NCBI RefSeq assembly: GCF_003626635.1 | Contig: NZ_RAZT01000016.1 | Location: 1 to 64,000, forward strand | Direction of reading: 5' to 3' | Origin: Micromonospora musae | GTDB taxonomy: Bacteria > Actinomycetota > Actinomycetes > Mycobacteriales > Micromonosporaceae | DNA: 64,000 nucleotides | Shown: in pieces, positions 63,591 through 64,000 of the stretch | How positions within the stretch are numbered: the stretch's first letter is position 1 | Layout of the letters: each line of letters begins with the position of its first letter | Translations under genes and position numbers: made by a program | Notes under the pieces: model-generated | Databases searched by the model: none | Told to the model about the DNA's origin: nothing | What the model saw: only the letters and a program-made list of their open reading frames with translations

Positions 63591-64000
63591 ATGACCGGGT
63601 ACCGCCGACAGCTCTACCGCGACGACGCGGTGGTACTGCGGGTGCAGAAGCTCGGCGAGTCTGATCGGATCATCACGCTGCTCACCCGACGGCACGGCCG
63701 GATCCGTGCGGTGGCCCGGGGCGTGCGGCGCACCACCAGCAAGTTCGGTGCCCGGTTGGAGCCGTTCGGGCACGTGGACCTCCAGCTCGCCGGGGACCCG
63801 AAGGGCAACCAGGGCAGCTCGCTGCACACGGTGAGCCAGGTCGAGGGGATCGACCTCTACGGCAAGCGGTTCCTCGGCGACTACCCGCGCTACACCGCGG
63901 CCAGCGCCGTCGCCGAGACGGCCGAACGGCTCACCCCGGTCGAGCGGGAGCCGTCGCTGCGGCTGTTCCAGCTCACCCTCGGCGCGGTGCGTGCGCTCGC
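63591..64000 (+). CDS. recO: DNA repair protein RecO, 5' part
   Basis: The first 136 codons of RecO, cut by the window end. The N-terminal OB-fold motif DDAVVLRVQKLGESDRIITLL and RRHGRIRAVARGVRRTTSKFGARLEPFGHVDLQL, separate motifs of the family, are clear. RecO anneals single-stranded DNA and loads RecA. The ATG at 63591 has GAGGGAGA upstream. It follows era in gene order as in mycobacteria. Confidence 0.95.
   Translation, partial: MTGYRRQLYRDDAVVLRVQKLGESDRIITLLTRRHGRIRAVARGVRRTTSKFGARLEPFGHVDLQLAGDPKGNQGSSLHTVSQVEGIDLYGKRFLGDYPRYTAASAVAETAERLTPVEREPSLRLFQLTLGAVRAL

Overview
This is a very GC-rich, single-chromosome stretch from an actinobacterium, most likely Micromonospora or a close relative in the Micromonosporaceae. 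The evidence is the strong G/C bias at third codon positions, frequent GTG and TTG starts, actinobacterial family proteins (DUF4233, DUF397, DUF4383, DnaJ2, an RNase E with a long acidic/Arg-rich N-terminus, a PhoH/YbeY/CNNM/Era block), and a gene order that follows, with insertions, the Mycobacterium tuberculosis segment I remember as Rv2448c (valS) to Rv2362c (recO). No plasmid, phage or CRISPR signature is visible. About 53 protein genes are supported; no tRNA was seen.

Layout. 1-215: end of a 5S rRNA gene and its terminator. 216-7293: a small membrane protein, then valS-folC-DUF4233, a membrane-anchored VOC protein and ndk. 7294-14153: accessory genes (PhoD-type phosphatase, acyltransferase, proline-rich membrane protein, B12-type radical SAM protein). 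14242-21119: DUF2344 protein (apparent ATC start), rne, lipoprotein, rplU-rpmA-obg. 21190-25558: accessory island (GNAT, DUF6766-like, DUF4383, CYP152-type P450, orphan hypothetical, orphan DUF397). 25628-40682: pepN, then nadD-rsfS-histidine phosphatase-degV-comEA-comEC-holA-rpsT-lepA. 41036-49069: two GlsB-like genes sharing a perfect 284-bp duplication, a sugar ABC transporter without ATPase, MOSC, phytanoyl-CoA dioxygenase-like, lysozyme-like and enoyl-CoA hydratase genes. 49089-64000: hemW, DUF4870, CIRCE-hrcA-dnaJ2-rsmE, SDR, HIT/beta-lactamase-like pair, phoH-ybeY-CNNM-deaminase-like-era, acyltransferase 3, DUF4097 and the start of recO.

Functionally the backbone is translation and ribosome biogenesis (valS, rplU, rpmA, obg, rsfS, rpsT, lepA, rsmE, ybeY, era), RNA turnover (rne), DNA replication/repair (holA, recO), cofactors (folC, nadD, hemW), and heat shock (hrcA/dnaJ2 under a perfect CIRCE operator). 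The most notable observations are the probable ATC start codon, the 284-bp perfect gene duplication with related terminators, short tandem arrays seeded at or just after stop codons (three with the stop codon inside the repeat), an 86-bp MITE-like inverted repeat overlapping a stop codon, a shared C-x12-C-x3-DHGS exported domain in two membrane proteins, a P450 with peroxygenase-type active-site residues, and many genes with a TANNNT box 6-8 nt before the start codon that look leaderless. I see no unmistakably new multi-gene defence or biosynthetic system here.
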